The position numbers and the translations under genes were made by a program. From Prosthecobacter gellanilyticus (GTDB lineage: Bacteria; Verrucomicrobiota; Verrucomicrobiia; Verrucomicrobiales; Verrucomicrobiaceae), in NCBI RefSeq assembly GCF_007992435.1, contig NZ_BKAG01000020.1, forward strand, positions 1-64,000: a DNA stretch of 64,000 nt, in the 5' to 3' direction. Below, piece after piece: positions 61,655 through 64,000 of the stretch. Under the pieces are notes generated by a model. The model saw only the letters and a program-made list of their open reading frames with translations. It made no database searches and had not been told where the DNA came from. Every line of letters starts with the position of its first letter. The stretch's first letter is position 1.

Positions 61655-61822
61655 GAGGGGGGAGGAGAGCGGGAATTTTCAGCGCTTTTTGTGCCTGCTG
61701 ACAACATTGTTGTAATCCTGGGCGCACATTCTGCGGAGGATTTATTCACAGGCCGTCGTTACCGCTCATTGACGCTCGAACAAGGCCTGTGTTAGAACAA
61801 CTCCGAATTCCCCCTAAAAGCC
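61655..61822. promoter_or_regulatory. Divergent control region with palindrome and promoter
   Basis: ACAACATTGTTGT (61701-61713) is a perfect palindrome, a likely operator. TTGACG (61769-61774) and TTAGAA (61792-61797) are 17 bases apart, a good sigma-70-type promoter for the gene starting at 61823. Confidence 0.6.
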
Positions 61823-64000
61823 ATGCAGATTATTAAAACAGAACTCAGTGCGGCGGCCCAGGCAGGGGCGCTCGACGGCTCGCTGGCTTTCAACAAGATG
61901 TACATGGAGCACCGGGAGTTGGTGGCCAAGACGGCTGCCAGTGGTTTGCAGGGGCTTCAGGAGGTTTTGTCCAACAGCTCCGTCTACACCTCGGCGCTCA
62001 GCCATCTGGAGGAGGCCACGGCCAGCATCGATGAGGCCAATGCACTGGCGGCGAAAGATCCTTTTAAAGCTGGCAACAGTGCCACTCAGACCCAGCACAC
62101 CACGGCCACCACGAATGGCTTGAAGACCCAGGCCGGGCCTTACCAGACCACGGCAGGCGGTGTGCAGACCACGGCGCAAAATGCCGTCAATGGCACAGAT
62201 TCGAGCAAGCCGGAGCGCGGAATTGCCAACAATGGGAAGTCAGCCGCTGACCTGCTGAAATCCGGCCTGGATGCCCTGGCCACCAGCGGTGATCTCACCA
62301 CCGCGCTGACCCGGATCAATCAGGCCAAGTCGGATGCACAGTCGGTGGTCTCAGCGGCCACGTCACTCCGAACCACGCTGCAGGGAGAGGACCCGGTGCC
62401 GACGGCGCGCATCAACGCGCTCAACGCCGTGATCAGCGCGGCGAACAGTGTGATCAACACAGCGAATAGCACGCAGGCCCTCACCAACAGCCCCATCGCC
62501 CAGATTCGCAACGAAACACCCACCGTTCATGACCTCGGTGATGGCAATACTCTCTGCACCTGGGGAGACAGTGGTTACATGACCCTGGTGGATGCCAGCG
62601 GCAATGGCGTGATCATCAGCCCGGATGGCACGGTGGATCCTCTGAATGGCAGCGGTGAAGGCTGGAAGTTCAGCAACACCTCCACCTTCGTCCTGGCGAA
62701 CGAAACCAAGATCACCATCACCCCTGGCAACCCGGCCAGCGTGCTCGCCACCAAAGGCCTGCATGCCATTAACATCACCGGCGTGCAGGCGGGGCAGGTC
62801 CCCACGGTGACACCTTATGGGCAGCTCAACGGCCGCACCGAGGACCGCGCCAGCAATGACGGTCACATCATCAATATCAACGGCAATGCCAGCAATTGGA
62901 AGATGAATGGTCAGGTGCTGGGGGATGCCGGCAGCCGTGAGCAGGTGGCGACGAGCGCGCTTACCAACGAGCTGAAACTGGATCCGACCGACGTCGCTGT
63001 TTCACCGGAGATGATGGCCTTCCTCACCCTGATCGGCGGACCTGCGGTCACGGACTACGATGGTGACGGGAAGCTGAACAACGAGGAAATGGCCCATGTG
63101 GCCGGGCTGGTTTACAACTACATCCAGCAGCTTCAGCAGAGCTTCTCCTCAGCATTGGCTGGTGTGGCGGATGCCAATCAGGCGCTCGCGGATTTGAATC
63201 AGCTTCTGGAGCTCATGCGCATTGAGAACGACACCCGCCAGGGCAACCGCCAGACCGAGAATGCCGAGGCCAAGGCTGCCTTGCAGGCGGTGGAGCGGAG
63301 GCTCGTCGCTGCTTTGGAAAAACTCAGAGGAGATCAGTCCGCCCAGGCGCAGGGCAACATCGAGAGCAACGCGCAGAACGTGCTCTCCCAGCTCAATGCC
63401 TTCAGCCAGACCGGTGGTGCAGGCGCGCCTTCGAGCACCAGCAGCGCATCCTCATCCAGCGGCACGCCTAACCAAAACAATGGTCAAAGTGAAAGCCGGC
63501 CGGATCCGGTGGGCGATGGTCTGCGCCGTGCCAGCCGCCTGCTCTCAGGCATGCTCGGCGGTGGCAATCTGAACATCCTGGACCTGCCACCGACGCCGCC
63601 GGCTTCCAATGGTCAGGCCGCTGGTGCGGCAGGCACTCCGCCATCCATTGAATCTCTGGCCCAGCAGGCGCTCACGGAAGCTGCACAGGGCGGCCTGACC
63701 GCGCTGAATGAACTCGGTGCCGCTCTCGCCGCGCTTGGCTTGCAGCTTGATCCACAGGCCGCCGCAGGATTGAACGCTCAGAACCTCTCCGCCGGTCTTC
63801 AGGCTCTCTTCACTCTCTTTGATGAGCTCGGCGTCCTGCCTCCAGGCACAGATCTCCAGGCAAACGGTCCTGGCGTTGAAGACGTGCTCCAGCAGCTTGC
63901 CAGCATCTTGCAAGGTCCGGAGAAGGGAGATGCGCCTGTCGGCGCTGTTTCCAATCGTTCGTTGCTCTCCTTCCTCGGCACCCTGGCTCAGCTCGGCTCC
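61823..64000 (+). CDS. Large secreted-type protein with EF-hand loop, cut off at the window edge
   Basis: The frame stays open from the ATG at 61823 to the window end (726 codons read). Residues 1-225 are Ala/Thr/Asn/Ser-rich helical, no signal peptide. About 235-330 is a beta-rich part (TLCTWGDSGYMTLVDASG, then GWKFSNTSTFVLANETKITI) that resembles DUF1521 domains of rhizobial NopE-type secreted proteins, without the GDPHV cleavage site. A canonical EF-hand loop, DYDGDGKLNNEE, lies at 411-422. Then a helical Gln/Asn-rich stretch (LQQSFSSALAGVADANQAL and on) that looks like a coiled coil. The lack of signal peptide, position next to an LcrR-like gene, and composition favour a T3SS-exported translocator or effector. 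The 3' end is missing. Confidence 0.7.
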   Translation, partial: MQIIKTELSAAAQAGALDGSLAFNKMYMEHRELVAKTAASGLQGLQEVLSNSSVYTSALSHLEEATASIDEANALAAKDPFKAGNSATQTQHTTATTNGLKTQAGPYQTTAGGVQTTAQNAVNGTDSSKPERGIANNGKSAADLLKSGLDALATSGDLTTALTRINQAKSDAQSVVSAATSLRTTLQGEDPVPTARINALNAVISAANSVINTANSTQALTNSPIAQIRNETPTVHDLGDGNTLCTWGDSGYMTLVDASGNGVIISPDGTVDPLNGSGEGWKFSNTSTFVLANETKITITPGNPASVLATKGLHAINITGVQAGQVPTVTPYGQLNGRTEDRASNDGHIININGNASNWKMNGQVLGDAGSREQVATSALTNELKLDPTDVAVSPEMMAFLTLIGGPAVTDYDGDGKLNNEEMAHVAGLVYNYIQQLQQSFSSALAGVADANQALADLNQLLELMRIENDTRQGNRQTENAEAKAALQAVERRLVAALEKLRGDQSAQAQGNIESNAQNVLSQLNAFSQTGGAGAPSSTSSASSSSGTPNQNNGQSESRPDPVGDGLRRASRLLSGMLGGGNLNILDLPPTPPASNGQAAGAAGTPPSIESLAQQALTEAAQGGLTALNELGAALAALGLQLDPQAAAGLNAQNLSAGLQALFTLFDELGVLPPGTDLQANGPGVEDVLQQLASILQGPEKGDAPVGAVSNRSLLSFLGTLAQLGS

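Larger units (their letters stand above)
3651..63475. repeat. Dispersed TTGGTTAGGC motif (about a dozen sites)
   Basis: TTGGTTAGGC or its complement lies at 3651-3660, 4614-4623, 14863-14872, 15827-15836, 21792-21801 and 63466-63475. Shorter matches (TGGTTAGG) lie at 14633, 45312, 47141, 52708, 52981 and 59767. Sites occur in coding and non-coding DNA and in both orientations; within genes they force a rare CCT AAC codon pair. Counted by eye. Confidence 0.55.

Noticed and set aside
1..64000. tRNA, rRNA, insertion sequence or phage genes
   Set aside because: None was recognised on either strand; no transposase, integrase or tRNA-like T-loop sequence with matching stems was found by eye.

Overview
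The window reads as a chromosomal segment of a GC-rich, Gram-negative member of the Verrucomicrobia, most likely Verrucomicrobiales near Verrucomicrobium/Prosthecobacter. The evidence is three DUF1549/DUF1553 proteins (two with an N-terminal CxxCH 'planctomycete cytochrome c' domain), a DUF1501 Tat protein, Tat-exported Gfo/Idh/MocA and PQQ-propeller proteins, and type III secretion (T3SS) chaperone families known from Verrucomicrobium. This taxon call is inference from gene content; no rRNA or tRNA gene was recognised.

Region 1 (0.2-31.5 kb) is mostly ordinary chromosome: a DUF1549/1553-DUF1501 operon, a von Willebrand-type membrane protein, a GH71/99-like hydrolase, an Mrp/ApbC ATPase, a Fic protein with a striking operator-like palindrome at its start, two more DUF1549/1553 proteins, a peroxiredoxin-like protein, an orphan GcvH-like protein, a UPF0175/PIN toxin-antitoxin pair, a PQQ propeller protein, a flavin halogenase-like protein, type II secretion/pilus genes (gspF, gspG), an L,D-transpeptidase, purA and a lipase-like hydrolase. 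The gaps between these genes hold several families of palindromic and tandem repeats.

Region 2 (31.8-40.5 kb) collects small envelope or stress-type proteins: two DUF4142 proteins, a DUF2383-like four-helix protein, a DUF883-like protein and a glycine-zipper protein. It also carries an amidase, a TPR protein and an AsnB-type asparagine synthase. Several transcription units here, and the polyketide operon that follows, share an upstream GGGT..ACCCCAT motif.

Region 3 (40.7-53.7 kb) is a compact biosynthetic operon. A 2572-residue single-module polyketide synthase (KS-AT-DH-cMT-psiKR-ER-KR-ACP, no thioesterase) overlaps a free-standing condensation-domain protein, followed by a membrane fatty-acid desaturase, a LolD-like ATPase, a MacB/FtsX-like permease and a LolA-like periplasmic protein. 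The inferred job is to make a reduced, C-methylated acyl chain, transfer it to an acceptor, desaturate it, and export it to the outer membrane or beyond.

Region 4 (53.7-64.0 kb) looks like a T3SS effector/chaperone island. Three CesT-type chaperones flank an 897-residue protein kinase with a long non-catalytic N-terminal half and a 414-residue protein of unknown function. Beyond lie a Hanks kinase translationally coupled to an LcrR-like protein, and a large protein running off the right edge that carries a canonical EF-hand loop. The secretion apparatus itself is not in the window. Regions 3 and 4 are the best candidates for undescribed biology.
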